Counted from the stretch's first letter, positions 51,792 through 61,045 are shown. The stretch is DNA of 64,000 nt from Algoriphagus mannitolivorans DSM 15301 (GCF_000429425.1 NZ_AUBV01000010.1:1-64000); one strand, 5' to 3'. Numbers and translations: made by a program. Notes: generated from the letters alone by a model not told the origin.

Positions 51792-52961
51792 TTACCTTTT
51801 GTTTCCAAATCCCACCCAAATTCTAAATTCTGCGCTTAAGCCAACAAATGGTTGGAATTCACGGATCTTGCTGCCGTTCAATTTTTCAGTGGTAAGAAAA
51901 GTACCGCCTGCATTCAGTCTGAGAAATCTGAAAAAGTTATACCCCAAACCAACAAATACAGGCCGGTCAAAGGCTACTCCGCTGATCCGCTCACCAAGGG
52001 AGTTTTCCATATCCCTGGATAAAAATATCCCACTGCTGATGGACATGTTACTCATAAATTTGGCAAAAGTCCTGTTTCCCAATGGGAAGGAAAAGCCCAC
52101 ATAAGGACTATAGACAAATTCCTGATTTTGTAAATCCTTGGAAAGTGAAATGGCTCCGTAGCCAATATTTAATGGAATAGAGTTAGCCTTTTTGTCAGTG
52201 GGGTAATTCATGAATTTCTTTTCATCTACCTTTGCCAAAAGATTAAAGCTGAGGTACTGGTCCACTTCTGAAAGCATGATAGTTTCCAGCTCTTCTAAAT
52301 ATTTGCTGGCATAAGCCGCACGTGCCTCATCATTTTTTCCCAAGCCAAAAATATTGAATCGGGCATTTCCCAATTTTAGCTTTTTACGCTGCTCTAATTT
52401 TTTTCTTGTCAAATCCGAAAAGCCTGGAAAAGAAGCTCCTGTAGGCAGCTCAAAATAATATATTCCTGATTTTACTATTTCATTAGCATTGTTGATGATT
52501 TGATCATTGGAATCTTCAAATACAATTCCTCCTTTTTTAACTGAAGTAATGGTATTCAGGTAGGTCAATAAATTGGTTTTGACCAGCTTTCTAAGCTCTT
52601 CTACTTCAGCCTGTCCGGCTGTTTGATAAAAGCTGAATTCTATTTGATAATCTTCATTGGATCGGAGAGGATCCTCCACCAAAATATGAAAAGAGAGCTC
52701 CTGATATCCGAATGGAGGTTTCCAAAAGTATGTTTTTTTGCTTTTGTCCGATTTTTTGGAAGGGAAGAGTTCCACTTTGACGAGTTTGATTTCACTTGGT
52801 ATAGCTCCCTGAATGTAAAATTTCTCTTCTGAAGGAAGTGGCATTCCACCATTGATTCGATTTTGAATCAAGTCAAGGTTTACTGTAGTCATGGCTTCCT
52901 GAGCTCTGGAAGTGGAGAGAATGACGCAGAATAATAAGCAGATAAGTAAAGTTTTTTTCAT
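51792..52961 (-). CDS. Exported protein of unknown function, likely partner of the OmpA-family protein
   Basis: A 389-residue exported protein with a signal peptide (cleavage near SRAQ). The middle has a long charged stretch (residues 120-215) and the C-terminal half has beta strands with alternating hydrophobics, such as YSPYVGFSFPLGNRTFAKF, SISSGIFLSRDMENS and FVGLSAEFRIWVGFG, ending in a terminal Phe/Trp/Phe pattern typical of outer-membrane barrels. I do not recognise the family. Close linkage to the OmpA-type gene suggests that they act together in the envelope; no further role can be supported. Confidence 0.72.
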   Translation of the reverse strand: MKKTLLICLLFCVILSTSRAQEAMTTVNLDLIQNRINGGMPLPSEEKFYIQGAIPSEIKLVKVELFPSKKSDKSKKTYFWKPPFGYQELSFHILVEDPLRSNEDYQIEFSFYQTAGQAEVEELRKLVKTNLLTYLNTITSVKKGGIVFEDSNDQIINNANEIVKSGIYYFELPTGASFPGFSDLTRKKLEQRKKLKLGNARFNIFGLGKNDEARAAYASKYLEELETIMLSEVDQYLSFNLLAKVDEKKFMNYPTDKKANSIPLNIGYGAISLSKDLQNQEFVYSPYVGFSFPLGNRTFAKFMSNMSISSGIFLSRDMENSLGERISGVAFDRPVFVGLGYNFFRFLRLNAGGTFLTTEKLNGSKIREFQPFVGLSAEFRIWVGFGNKR

Positions 52962-53617
52962 ATTTCGAAGGTGGTGATTGTTGTTTTATATGAAATAAAT
53001 CGGTGATGGTTTGAATAGGTTATTCTATAATAAACTGTAATTTTTTTAGGGTTAATTTATTTCCAATATTCTGTAAAAAACTTATACTGAACACTTGAAA
53101 AATAATTAAATAATATATTGTATATGGTTGAATAATAGAGGCTTTTTGAAAGTGATTTAATTAAAAATCTATTTTTTAATTTAACCTTTTTGAAGGTGTT
53201 GTTATAGATCGATAAATATTATTGATTTAAAAGAGTTCATTTAGGGTGTGTTTGAAATTACGAAAAAAAAGCGGGAATACCAATTTTTAAAATACTAATT
53301 CTGAAGTTGTATGATGATTATTCATCCCATTTATTCTTAACTAAGTTAGACCGTTCTGTTCCTAATAATCCAATCCTATAGGCTATAAGGATCGAATTGA
53401 CTTCGATAGGTAAAAGTTCGAATTTCCATTTTCCAACCACTAGTGAGGTAGCAAAGAATTTCGACTCTTTTTGAAAAAAAAACATCAGATTTTTTTCAAA
53501 GCTTATGCAACCTCGGTCCTAGAATCTCAATCCTCTTGAAAAGCAACTAAAACATGGTTATAGATGGGTATTGCTCAAAATAAAAGTTAACTGTAAGGGT
53601 GTTTGAATAGGCGAAAG
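52962..53617. other. AT-rich intergenic region
   Basis: About 650 bases with long A/T tracts (52990-53300). No credible coding frame on either strand, no tRNA-like or hairpin-array structure. It presumably holds the promoter of the 52961-start operon. Confidence 0.45.
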
Positions 53618-53643
53618 AGCTCGGTATTCACCGGGCTTTTTTT
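53618..53643 (+). terminator. Terminator-like hairpin near the EamA gene end
   Basis: Stem agctcggt / accgggct (one G-T pair) with an attc loop runs into seven T residues on the plus strand. The nearest genes are on the minus strand, so it may serve as a weak minus-strand terminator for the transporter gene whose stop overlaps it, or be bidirectional. Confidence 0.5.
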
Positions 53644-54565
53644 AAGAGTTCGCCTCTGCTTTTTCCTTTCTACTCCAAGTCAATAGTACTACTGTCAATA
53701 AAATCAACAGCGTCCCAAACCAATCCATAGCCAAAAATGAAACCCCCAACCAAATCACCGCAGTGATGGCCGCAGACAATGGCTCCACGCTAGTCAATAA
53801 GCTAGCGTGGGTGGCACCGATGATGGTCACAGATTTGAGAAAAAAGTAGAATGCCAAAACCGTCCCGAAAATGATGATGTAAGCGAAGGCAGTCCAGGTA
53901 CCCATATCCCAAATTCCGGAGATCTCCCAAGGTTGGGTAATCATGGAAAACCCGACGCCTCCGATCAACATGCCCCAGCCGACGACTACGGAAGGAGAAA
54001 AGGTCCTGAGTAATCCCACGGGTTGGATGGTGTAAAAAGCTAAAGCAATGGCTGAAAGGATACCCCAAAACACTGCCTTTTCGGAGATGACCAATTCCTC
54101 AAAGGAGCCATGGGTGACCAGAAGAAAGGTGCCAGTCAATGCTAAAACTAGTGCCCCATACTCTGCCAATACCGGCCATTTTCGGTTTTTGATGGCATAA
54201 AACCCCACAACAAAGACAGGCCCGATGTACTGAAGAATGGTGGCCGTGGCGGCATTGGAAAGTGAAATACTGTAAAAGTAGGTGTATTGAACCGCGACCA
54301 TTCCCACTATGCCGAAGAGTACAATACGAAGAATGTCATAAGGTTTTCTCCATACATGGAAAGCTGCTTTTCTTTCTTGAGTCATGGAGAAAACTACCAA
54401 AATGAATCCGGCGAAGATCATCCTCCAAGTCACCAGCCAAGAAGGGTCCATGGCTTTTTTCTCAAATAGAAACTGGGCACAGGTACCTGAAATTCCCCAA
54501 AAAATGGCAGAAGTTAGAGCCATGATGACTCCCGGCAAAGCCTGTGGACGCATAGGTTGAGACAT
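53642..54565 (-). CDS. EamA/DMT-family transporter
   Basis: A 307-residue inner-membrane protein with ten hydrophobic helices in two EamA domains. The opening MALTSAIFWGISGTCAQFLF is typical, as is the YIGPVFVVGFYAIKNRKWP turn at the end of the first domain and ASLLTSVEPLSAAITAVIWLG in the second. These transporters export metabolites or drugs; amino-acid or purine export is common in the family but substrate is not readable here. There is no linked regulator. It is divergent from the acetyltransferase gene. Confidence 0.93.
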   Translation of the reverse strand: MSQPMRPQALPGVIMALTSAIFWGISGTCAQFLFEKKAMDPSWLVTWRMIFAGFILVVFSMTQERKAAFHVWRKPYDILRIVLFGIVGMVAVQYTYFYSISLSNAATATILQYIGPVFVVGFYAIKNRKWPVLAEYGALVLALTGTFLLVTHGSFEELVISEKAVFWGILSAIALAFYTIQPVGLLRTFSPSVVVGWGMLIGGVGFSMITQPWEISGIWDMGTWTAFAYIIIFGTVLAFYFFLKSVTIIGATHASLLTSVEPLSAAITAVIWLGVSFLAMDWFGTLLILLTVVLLTWSRKEKAEANS

Positions 54566-54680
54566 AGAAGGAAGAGTTCTTGCGAAGATATTCAGGCTTT
54601 TGTTTACTTGGTTCTACAGGTTTTCCAAAACTAGGAATAATTTAGCAAGGCATATTCCTTACTTATTGAAACCCATTCCA

Positions 54681-55169
54681 ATGACTCTCATTTTCAGAAA
54701 AGCCACTCCAAACGATGTAACCGAACTCTGGGCCTTGATCGAACCCATAATCAGGCAGGGGGGAACCTATGTTTTTTCTCCGGATAGTTCTAGAGAAAAA
54801 ATGATGAGTTATTGGCTTCAGGACGACAAGCACACCTATGTCGCAGAATGGGAAGGGGAAATTGTGGGTACGCTCTACCTCAAAGCCAATCAGCCGGACC
54901 TAGGGGACCATATCTGCAATGCGGGCTTTATGGTATCTAGCCAATATGGAGGAAAAGGATTTGGGAAAGCTATGGGGAAGTTTGCTTTGGTCGAGGCCAA
55001 AAATCTGGGTTTCCAAGCAATGCAATTCAACTTTGTGGTGGAAAGCAATGTGCATGCCGTGAGACTTTGGAGGAACCTTGGATTTCAGGAAATCGGGAAA
55101 ATTCCGGAAGCATACCGACATCCTGAACTAGGTTTGGTGTCTGCTTTGATTCTTTACAGAAAGCTTTGA
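54681..55169 (+). CDS. GNAT-family acetyltransferase
   Basis: A 162-residue cytoplasmic enzyme starting at ATG 54681 (MTLIFRKATPND). The frame allows an earlier start that would add a non-conserved segment. The GNAT core is clear: beta strand WEGEIVGTLYLKANQP, NAGFMVSSQYGGKGFGKAMG (acetyl-CoA pyrophosphate loop) and HAVRLWRNLGFQEIGKIPEAY. It transfers an acetyl group from acetyl-CoA to an amine; the substrate is unknown. It precedes the lipoprotein/ECF set by 69 bases and may be read with it. Confidence 0.92.
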   Translation: MTLIFRKATPNDVTELWALIEPIIRQGGTYVFSPDSSREKMMSYWLQDDKHTYVAEWEGEIVGTLYLKANQPDLGDHICNAGFMVSSQYGGKGFGKAMGKFALVEAKNLGFQAMQFNFVVESNVHAVRLWRNLGFQEIGKIPEAYRHPELGLVSALILYRKL

Positions 55170-55238
55170 ATGAATTCTTTTGGGAAGGTGTGTAGCGTTT
55201 TGGCGCCAGCTTCGTCCTTATTGCAAAGGATCTTCAAA

Positions 55239-55754
55239 ATGACCTGGTTTTACCGCATTGCCTTACTTATTCTTTTTGTCTCCTGTTCGGTGGAGGAGCC
55301 TGATGCAGATTTTGCCTTGTCAAATTTCTATGAGGTGAACTTTGGAAATGTCCGGTTTCAGGCGGATCCCCGTTTGTATCAAAAATTAAACTTTGAACGG
55401 ACTTCCCAACCGGTATGCCGAACCCCTGTTTCAATAAAGGGAATAAAGCGTTCGGGAGATATCTTGACTTTGAAAGTGAAAAGGTCGCAAAATTGTACGG
55501 GTAAATACAGCTTGGTTTGGGATGGCTCAGTCCAAGAATCAAACCCTGAGCGTGTTCAGCTTTATTTGTATCCGGAGCTGGAAAACTGCTCCCAAACGGG
55601 AGAATTGGTGGAGGATGTTTTGGTAGTGGATTTGAAAAAAGCCTTCCAAACTATGGCTCCGCAGATGGTAGAACGGATGTATCTCTACGTTCGGGAATAC
55701 TGCAATTATGTGGATTACCTGTGTGAGGGAGATTGTGAGTTAAATAAAAATTAA
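55239..55754 (+). CDS. Small lipoprotein of unknown function
   Basis: The 171-residue product starts at ATG 55239 with AAAGGA at a good distance upstream; a longer frame from 55170 is not needed. It has a lipoprotein signal (LFVSC lipobox at residues 12-16) and a cysteine-rich beta-type domain (CRTPVSI, SQNCTGKYSL, CNYVDYLCEGDC). Six to seven cysteines in the mature part suggest disulfides. I do not recognise a family. Position just before the ECF sigma gene suggests an envelope target or sensor of that regulon; this is an inference. Confidence 0.72.
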   Translation: MTWFYRIALLILFVSCSVEEPDADFALSNFYEVNFGNVRFQADPRLYQKLNFERTSQPVCRTPVSIKGIKRSGDILTLKVKRSQNCTGKYSLVWDGSVQESNPERVQLYLYPELENCSQTGELVEDVLVVDLKKAFQTMAPQMVERMYLYVREYCNYVDYLCEGDCELNKN

Positions 55755-55776
55755 ATCGATATAGCCGATTTCTGAA

Positions 55777-56325
55777 TTGAACTGGTCGGATCAAGAGTTG
55801 ATTGACGGATGTAAACGTCGGTCAAAAAAACATGAGGAAGTGTTTTTTAAACGCTACTATGGCTATGTCATGGGAATTAGTCTCTCCTATGTCAAAAATC
55901 AGGATTTGGCCTACGAAATCACCAATGATTCTTTTCTGAAGTGTTTTGATTCCTTTCAAAAAATGGAGGAAAACCTCCAAGTCAAACCTTGGCTGAGAAG
56001 AATTACCGTCAACACGGCCATTGATTATTACCGAAAAAATAAAAGATTCCAAAATCACCTGGAAGCAGACGGGGAGTTGCCTGTCTTCGACGAGGTATAT
56101 GCTCCGGACCAAATGGCTTATGAGGATCTGCTGAAGATCCTCCGTCAGTTGCCCGAAGATCTACAGCTGGTCTTCAATCTCTATGAGGTAGAAGGATATA
56201 GTCACCGGGAAGTAGCTCATCGCCTGAATATCACCGAGAGCTCTTCCAGAGTTTACCTGACCCGAGCCAAATCAAAGCTTCGTCAGTTGATCCACATTCA
56301 CTTGAAAGAATATGCAGGAAGATAA
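55777..56325 (+). CDS. ECF-type RNA polymerase sigma factor
   Basis: A 182-residue sigma-70-family ECF factor. Region 2 is NQDLAYEITNDSFLKCFDSF with an RRITVNTAIDYYRKNKRF segment for -10 binding. Region 4 is LQLVFNLYEVEGYSHREVAHRLNITESSSRVYLTRAKSKLR, of which the helix-turn-helix is SHREVAHRLNI. The start appears to be TTG at 55777 because a stop lies 15 bases upstream in frame and no ATG follows before conserved sequence. It overlaps the anti-sigma-like gene by 14 bases, so the two are made together. Confidence 0.9.
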   Translation: MNWSDQELIDGCKRRSKKHEEVFFKRYYGYVMGISLSYVKNQDLAYEITNDSFLKCFDSFQKMEENLQVKPWLRRITVNTAIDYYRKNKRFQNHLEADGELPVFDEVYAPDQMAYEDLLKILRQLPEDLQLVFNLYEVEGYSHREVAHRLNITESSSRVYLTRAKSKLRQLIHIHLKEYAGR

Positions 56326-57631
56326 TCTAGATAAATGGTTGGCATCCTCGCTTCGCAAAGCTCAGGAGGAAAGCCCTGTTCCCTACAAAGAGGGCGCTTG
56401 GGAATCCTTTGAAAAGAAAAGGTATGCCTCTAAGCCCACAGCTTGGACCTATTGGATCAGCGGAATAGCGGCTTCGCTGGTGCTTTTGATTGGATATAGT
56501 TTGATCCGGTTTACGCCCACTGGACAGGAGGGTAGCGTACCTGCTTTGACCTCCACAGAACTGCTAAGCGAAGAAAAGGCCCCTTCCTCCCAGGAAAGAG
56601 ATGCAAATTCATTTGAAGCCAAGGACTTTAATGCCCAGTCCTCGGAACCTTTGGGTCAAGAGAAGCCGTCTTTTTCAGGCTCCGGAATTCCTGCTCAAAG
56701 TTCTCCAAGTTCCCGAAAAACCACAGCTCGGAAAAGCAACTTAACTCCAGCTTTGGCAGCTGGCGATTCGGAAGCCTCCCGATCAAACTCCAGTACCTCC
56801 AAATCCAATTTAGCGGTAATTTCCACCGAAAATGAGAAGTCAAAAGTGGAGCTGCAAAATCCTCCGTCCTCAGCTAATAACACGGCAACTGATGCCGAAA
56901 ATCAAGCCAAGTTGGAAGCACTGAAAAAACAAATTGCGGATCTGACGGGAGTTCAGGAAGAAAAGGTTGAATCCAACCAAAGCAATATGGCGATGACTCT
57001 GGGCCTAAACCCAGGCTTTGGGACAGGAACTCAGAATAATCAAAATGTAACAGGATCTTCCATAGGCTTGGGAGTACAGATGAACTTGGCTTTGAGTGAG
57101 AAAGTCAGCGTAGGATCTGGAATGGGGCTGAATTATTTCTCTCAGACCAGTAAAGGTCCGGGCATGGTGGCCTTTGCCAATGCTGCCTATCCGACTAATG
57201 AAAGGACAGAAATTGACCAGGTTCAAGTGGACCTTCCGCTATATATCACTTATCCCTTGACCCGAAATAAAGGGATATCTATCCAGGCAGGTTTCTCCAA
57301 TATCTTAGCCTTCAACCAGACCGCACAACAGGAAACCATGTATGTTCGACAAGTGACCGTACAGGATGCCTCTACCAGCCTCAGTTCTGTATCCTTTAGA
57401 AATGAAAATGTAACAGGTTTGTCGAGCTTGGATGCTCCGAATGCCAGATTCCTGCCTTTTGCCACGGCCAATTTGGGCGTGAATTTCCGGCTCTTGGAAT
57501 CCAAAAAAACATCTTATCTCCTGATGCCGTTCTACAACTATCCTTTGCAAGACATCAGTGGCACAGGAAATAATATCGGCTTCTTTGGAGCCTCCTTGAA
57601 AGTAAACTTCGGCACTTTGCCCAAAAAATAA
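56312..57631 (+). CDS. Membrane-anchored anti-sigma-like protein fused to a beta-barrel-like domain
   Basis: A 439-residue protein without a classical signal peptide. Residues 1-45 (DNLDKWLASSLRKAQEESPV) resemble the N-terminal zone that binds ECF sigma factors. One transmembrane helix at about 49-65 (SGIAASLVLLIGYSLI) follows. Then comes a Ser/Ala/Glu-rich linker to residue 220. From about 225 the protein has beta strands with barrel character (GLGVQMNLALSEKVSVGSGMGLNYF, SIQAGFSNILAFN, FLPFATANLGVNFRLLES) ending in LKVNFGTLPKK. Anti-sigma proteins of Bacteroidota with a C-terminal 'outer-membrane-barrel-like' part are known. The topology is odd because a single inner-membrane helix precedes it. 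It overlaps the sigma gene and is followed by a terminator. Confidence 0.8.
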   Translation: MQEDNLDKWLASSLRKAQEESPVPYKEGAWESFEKKRYASKPTAWTYWISGIAASLVLLIGYSLIRFTPTGQEGSVPALTSTELLSEEKAPSSQERDANSFEAKDFNAQSSEPLGQEKPSFSGSGIPAQSSPSSRKTTARKSNLTPALAAGDSEASRSNSSTSKSNLAVISTENEKSKVELQNPPSSANNTATDAENQAKLEALKKQIADLTGVQEEKVESNQSNMAMTLGLNPGFGTGTQNNQNVTGSSIGLGVQMNLALSEKVSVGSGMGLNYFSQTSKGPGMVAFANAAYPTNERTEIDQVQVDLPLYITYPLTRNKGISIQAGFSNILAFNQTAQQETMYVRQVTVQDASTSLSSVSFRNENVTGLSSLDAPNARFLPFATANLGVNFRLLESKKTSYLLMPFYNYPLQDISGTGNNIGFFGASLKVNFGTLPKK

Positions 57632-57653
57632 ATCTGAACTCTAGACCAACGAT

Positions 57654-57684
57654 CCACCCGGGAGAAATCTCGGGTGGTTTTTTT
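57654..57684 (+). terminator. Terminator of the ECF operon
   Basis: Stem ccacccgggaga / tctcgggtgg (one mismatch-like G-T pair) runs into seven T residues, 22 bases after the stop codon. Confidence 0.85.
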
Positions 57685-58140
57685 GTGTCCTTTAGACCCT
57701 CTTCTTTTTCAAAATCTTGGATATCTTTCTTAAATATTGGATTATATAATTATCCTCAATTGCACCTCAATCCAAAATTCCTTTGGTTGGCCTGTCGGAG
57801 GACCGAAATCCGAAGCTGGCTAAAACTAAAATTCAAGCGGGATTTTATTCATAGTGTATGGCTTAAATGTTAGAAAGCGGATACACTTATTGGATTATTT
57901 GGTTTTTAATAAAACCGAATTGTTTTCCCCGGAATAATTTTTGAAGAAAAACTATACTTTTAAATATCATTTTTTGTGGGTATCTAAATGACGCAATAAA
58001 ATTGGCTAGAGAGCAAACAAAGATTCCTCATTCATTTCTATTTCTGAGCATTAGGAATAATGCCTTATCTCAAATTTTTGATAGGTCAGTTTAATGGTGA
58101 AGGCTTTTCTTTCTATGCTCAAGTCAATTCTCAAATCCTT
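57685..58140. other. Intergenic region without recognisable gene
   Basis: About 455 bases, AT-rich toward the right. A 62-codon frame on the plus strand at 57685 has no signal peptide, conserved motif or ribosome site and overlaps nothing. I see no RNA gene. Confidence 0.45.
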
Positions 58141-58143
58141 TAA

Positions 58144-58186
58144 AAAAAGAAAATCCCGAGACCACCCATTGTCCCGGGATTTTAGC
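58144..58186 (-). terminator. Terminator of the DUF4397 lipoprotein gene
   Basis: Stem aaaatcccg / cgggatttt with a 16-base loop is followed on the minus strand by a long T tract (58142-58149 read in reverse). It lies just after the gene's stop. Confidence 0.8.
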
Positions 58187-58203
58187 TTAAAAAATGTGGC
58201 CTC

Positions 58204-58905
58204 TTAATAGGATATGTAATTGGTGATCAATTGTATATCCAGTTTTTTATCGCCTGTAGTTTGGCTCTTCAAGCCTCTTAAAACTAAAGTATAAACCCTG
58301 TTGCCTTTGAGTTCCAAGGAACCGGATGTCAGCAAGGTCTGTCCCGTTCCCGCGAGACCGATGGTCAGGGTGGATTTCCCAGGAGTGATCTCCAAAAACT
58401 CGGAAATTCCTTTGTACGCGGTGTTACTGATTAAAGGAGCAGTGTTGTCATTGATCTTCAGCTGTACGCTTTCAGTATCCGGAGAGAGGTGAACCAGTCT
58501 CAATTGGGCTTTAGTGGATGTCGGCTCTTTCCAGATATCCTTGACCAAAATCGCATCTAGATTCGCGCTTTCATTGATCACGAAAAGGGAATACACAGAG
58601 TCTGCAGAAAGCTTAAACCCTTTTTCCAAAAGAGAGGTGGCGGAGTTGTACGGGGAAAATCTAAAATCCCGATTCCCCGGATAAAAAGCATTGTAAGCCA
58701 AAACCTGAGAAAATTGCATGGGTTCCCGGTTTACTTTGTTGGCATTGGCAAAAATGTCCAAGGCTGGAGCGTCCGGAGAACCTTGGTAAATGGACACATA
58801 AGCGGTGGGAGGAAGAGCAGGGGATTCCAAATCTCCCAGACAAGAAGTGAGTACTGCACTGGTTGCCAGAACCAGTCCGGCGAGGATACTTTTTGTTAGG
58901 CGCAT
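58204..58905 (-). CDS. DUF4397-domain lipoprotein
   Basis: A 233-residue lipoprotein (signal peptide, LTSC lipobox at residues 19-22). The mature part has the DUF4397 start AYVSIYQGSPDAPALDIFANANKV and a second similar block from LRLVHLSPDTESVQLKINDN. Beta-rich segments then end in YTLVLRGLKSQ. The domain is common in Bacteroidota surface lipoproteins but its ligand or role is unknown. It is a single gene with its own terminator. Confidence 0.88.
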   Translation of the reverse strand: MRLTKSILAGLVLATSAVLTSCLGDLESPALPPTAYVSIYQGSPDAPALDIFANANKVNREPMQFSQVLAYNAFYPGNRDFRFSPYNSATSLLEKGFKLSADSVYSLFVINESANLDAILVKDIWKEPTSTKAQLRLVHLSPDTESVQLKINDNTAPLISNTAYKGISEFLEITPGKSTLTIGLAGTGQTLLTSGSLELKGNRVYTLVLRGLKSQTTGDKKLDIQLITNYISY

Positions 58906-59106
58906 TCTAAACAGATTTAATTTAAAATTCCTCCCAAGGACGCAGCAGGGGTTAAATTCGCTTCAGGAGTTTTTGGAAAATTTATTCTCTGGACAATAAG
59001 TGGCTGAACTTGACCGAACTGTCGGGAAGATTTTTTTTTCATTAAACGGCCTATTTGCTGAATTTTTTCTTTAGAAATAGGAACTTGTATTCAAACTGTA
59101 ATCCCC

Positions 59107-60567
59107 ATGAACCCAGAATTAAAAGCCTTGCACGAGGAGCTTTCTTCTCTCCAAGAGGAAATGAAAAAATCAGCTTCCCGGTATGCATCGCTTCTTGAAA
59201 AGGTACATCCCAGCCAAGTTGAGTCAGCCAAAAATCTACTGAATTACCTGATCCTTAGAAAAACGGACATTCAGGAGCTTCAGGAAAATCTCCATCGTCA
59301 CGGGCTGTCCTCTTTGGCTAGTTGCGAAAGTCACACGCATCGGCAGATTCAGGTCACCTTGGAGCGGCTGGGGGAGGACTTTTCCGAAGAGGAAGCTATT
59401 TCCCTGGATTATGGACGGGCCAAGATTCAGGAAACTGCCCGAGGACTTTTTGGCGAAGCACCCGAAAACTGGCCCACTTCAGTGATGGTTACGTTTGACC
59501 AGGCTTTTTTGGATAAAAAGGAAATAGTCAGTGATCTTTTGAAGAAGGGGATGGGGATAGCCCGGATCAACTGTGCTCATGACGGTCCAAAAATCTGGGA
59601 GGAAATGATCAAGTTGGTGCGGCAGTCAAGTAAGAAAACAGGGATTCCCTGTAAAATTCACTTGGATCTGGCGGGTCCAAAACTCCGGACAGAATTGCTG
59701 GGAAAGGGGAGAATTTCAGGTAGGATCGAAGTGGCGAATGGGGAGAAAATTTGGCTAAGCGAATCCTTGGAGGGATTTTCGGAGAAAGATTTGGTAATTA
59801 GTCCCGGTGAAAAAGGGATAATTGAGGATTTGAAAGTAGGGGAGCGGGTCTTTATCGACGACGGAATGATCATGGCCAAAGTGGTCAAGTTGATGAAGAA
59901 TTCCGCCATGTTGGTGGTCGAGCGCAACTCCTCCAAAAAAGGAAGATTGAATGCGGAAAAGGGCATAAACTTTCCAGACTCTAAGCTTCGAATCCCTTCT
60001 TTGACGGAGTTTGATCTGGAATGTCTGGAGTTTGCTGTGGAATATGCAGATACGATTGGATTTTCTTTCGTCCGGGAAGCCAAGGATTTGGAGTTGCTTA
60101 GAAATGAATTGAGGAAATATTCTGAGGACATTCCCCCCATAATTCTGAAGATTGAAACCTATGAGTCAGTGATCAACTTTCCAGAGTTGCTGCTGGAAGG
60201 GATGAAAGAGCCTTCTTTTGGAGTGATGATTGCTAGGGGAGATTTGGCGGTAGAGATTGGTTTTGGAAGGTTGGTGGAGATACAAGAGGAAGTTTCCTGG
60301 CTTTGCGAGGCAGCTCATGTACCGGTGATCTGGGCTACGCAGGTATTGGAAAATCTGCATAAATCCGGGATTGCATCCCGAGCTGAAATCACGGATGCCG
60401 GCCGGGCAGCTTTGGCAGAATGCATTATGATCAACAAAGGAAAGCATACCCTGGCCGTATTAAAAATCCTTCAAGAGATAACCAAGAGAAGCCGGTCTCT
60501 GAAAAGAAAAAACAGACTATTATTTAGGCCACTAAGCATTGCTGAGCGGTTTTTGAAGAAGATTTGA
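59107..60567 (+). CDS. Divergent pyruvate-kinase-like protein
   Basis: A 486-residue cytoplasmic protein. Residues 1-115 are helical and have no counterpart in standard pyruvate kinase. The TIM-barrel part then shows ARINCAHDGPKIWEEMI, HLDLAGPKLRTELLG, a B-domain-like GRISGRIEVANGEKIWL, LKIETYESVINFPEL (active-site Lys/Glu), IARGDLAVEIGFGRL (metal-ligand Asp region) and WATQVLENLHKSG. The C-terminal regulatory domain is missing. Two K+-site residues differ from the standard enzyme (Ser to Ala in the RINCAH motif; Thr to Leu in LDLAGP). It may still convert PEP and ADP to pyruvate and ATP, or it may have another function. Confidence 0.85.
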   Translation: MNPELKALHEELSSLQEEMKKSASRYASLLEKVHPSQVESAKNLLNYLILRKTDIQELQENLHRHGLSSLASCESHTHRQIQVTLERLGEDFSEEEAISLDYGRAKIQETARGLFGEAPENWPTSVMVTFDQAFLDKKEIVSDLLKKGMGIARINCAHDGPKIWEEMIKLVRQSSKKTGIPCKIHLDLAGPKLRTELLGKGRISGRIEVANGEKIWLSESLEGFSEKDLVISPGEKGIIEDLKVGERVFIDDGMIMAKVVKLMKNSAMLVVERNSSKKGRLNAEKGINFPDSKLRIPSLTEFDLECLEFAVEYADTIGFSFVREAKDLELLRNELRKYSEDIPPIILKIETYESVINFPELLLEGMKEPSFGVMIARGDLAVEIGFGRLVEIQEEVSWLCEAAHVPVIWATQVLENLHKSGIASRAEITDAGRAALAECIMINKGKHTLAVLKILQEITKRSRSLKRKNRLLFRPLSIAERFLKKI

Positions 60568-60930
60568 AATTCATGAGAGAAAAGGAGCTTCTCTGCCTGA
60601 TATTATTTTTTCGGCATAAGCCATTAAACAACCATACGGTAAAGTTTTTCTTCAAAGTATAGAGGACATTTAAAGGATCCCTCAAGATTATAAATTCCTC
60701 ATGTAGGATAACCTTACCTGGTCTTTTTCCAGAACCTTAAATCGGGAATAGAAAAGAGTTACGTTTTCGGTTAAGAAGGGCTATAAATGATATAGAATTA
60801 CCCGCTTTGATGTCTCTGACTTTATGAAAGAGGGTTTGAAGTTAGATTTTACCTGCAGTCGTCTGTGGAGGGATATCCGCAACATATGAATTCCTATTAT
60901 CTCTTGCTGGCAGAATTGCAGATATTCCTA
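60568..60930. other. Intergenic region without recognisable gene
   Basis: About 360 bases with no plausible ORF. A weak agagaa / ttctct hairpin at about 60573-60591 near the kinase stop could terminate that gene on the plus strand, but no T tract follows directly. Confidence 0.4.
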
Positions 60931-60934
60931 AAAT

Positions 60935-60967
60935 GAAAAATCGCCTGAAGAATTCTCCTCAGGCGAT
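60935..60967 (-). terminator. Terminator of the molybdenum hydroxylase operon
   Basis: A nine-base-pair stem (atcgcctga / tcaggcgat) with a ten-base loop is followed by five T residues on the minus strand. It lies about 80 bases after the large-subunit stop. Confidence 0.8.
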
Positions 60968-61045
60968 CAGTAATTGATTTATTCATACAACCAATAGATG
61001 AGTGCTTCATCTTAAAACCAAGCAACTCAATTCTTACATGCTAGA

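Noticed and set aside
57685-57873. A 62-codon frame after the ECF operon terminator
   Set aside because: It starts right after a terminator, lacks a ribosome site and conserved motif, and its composition is that of the surrounding AT-rich spacer.
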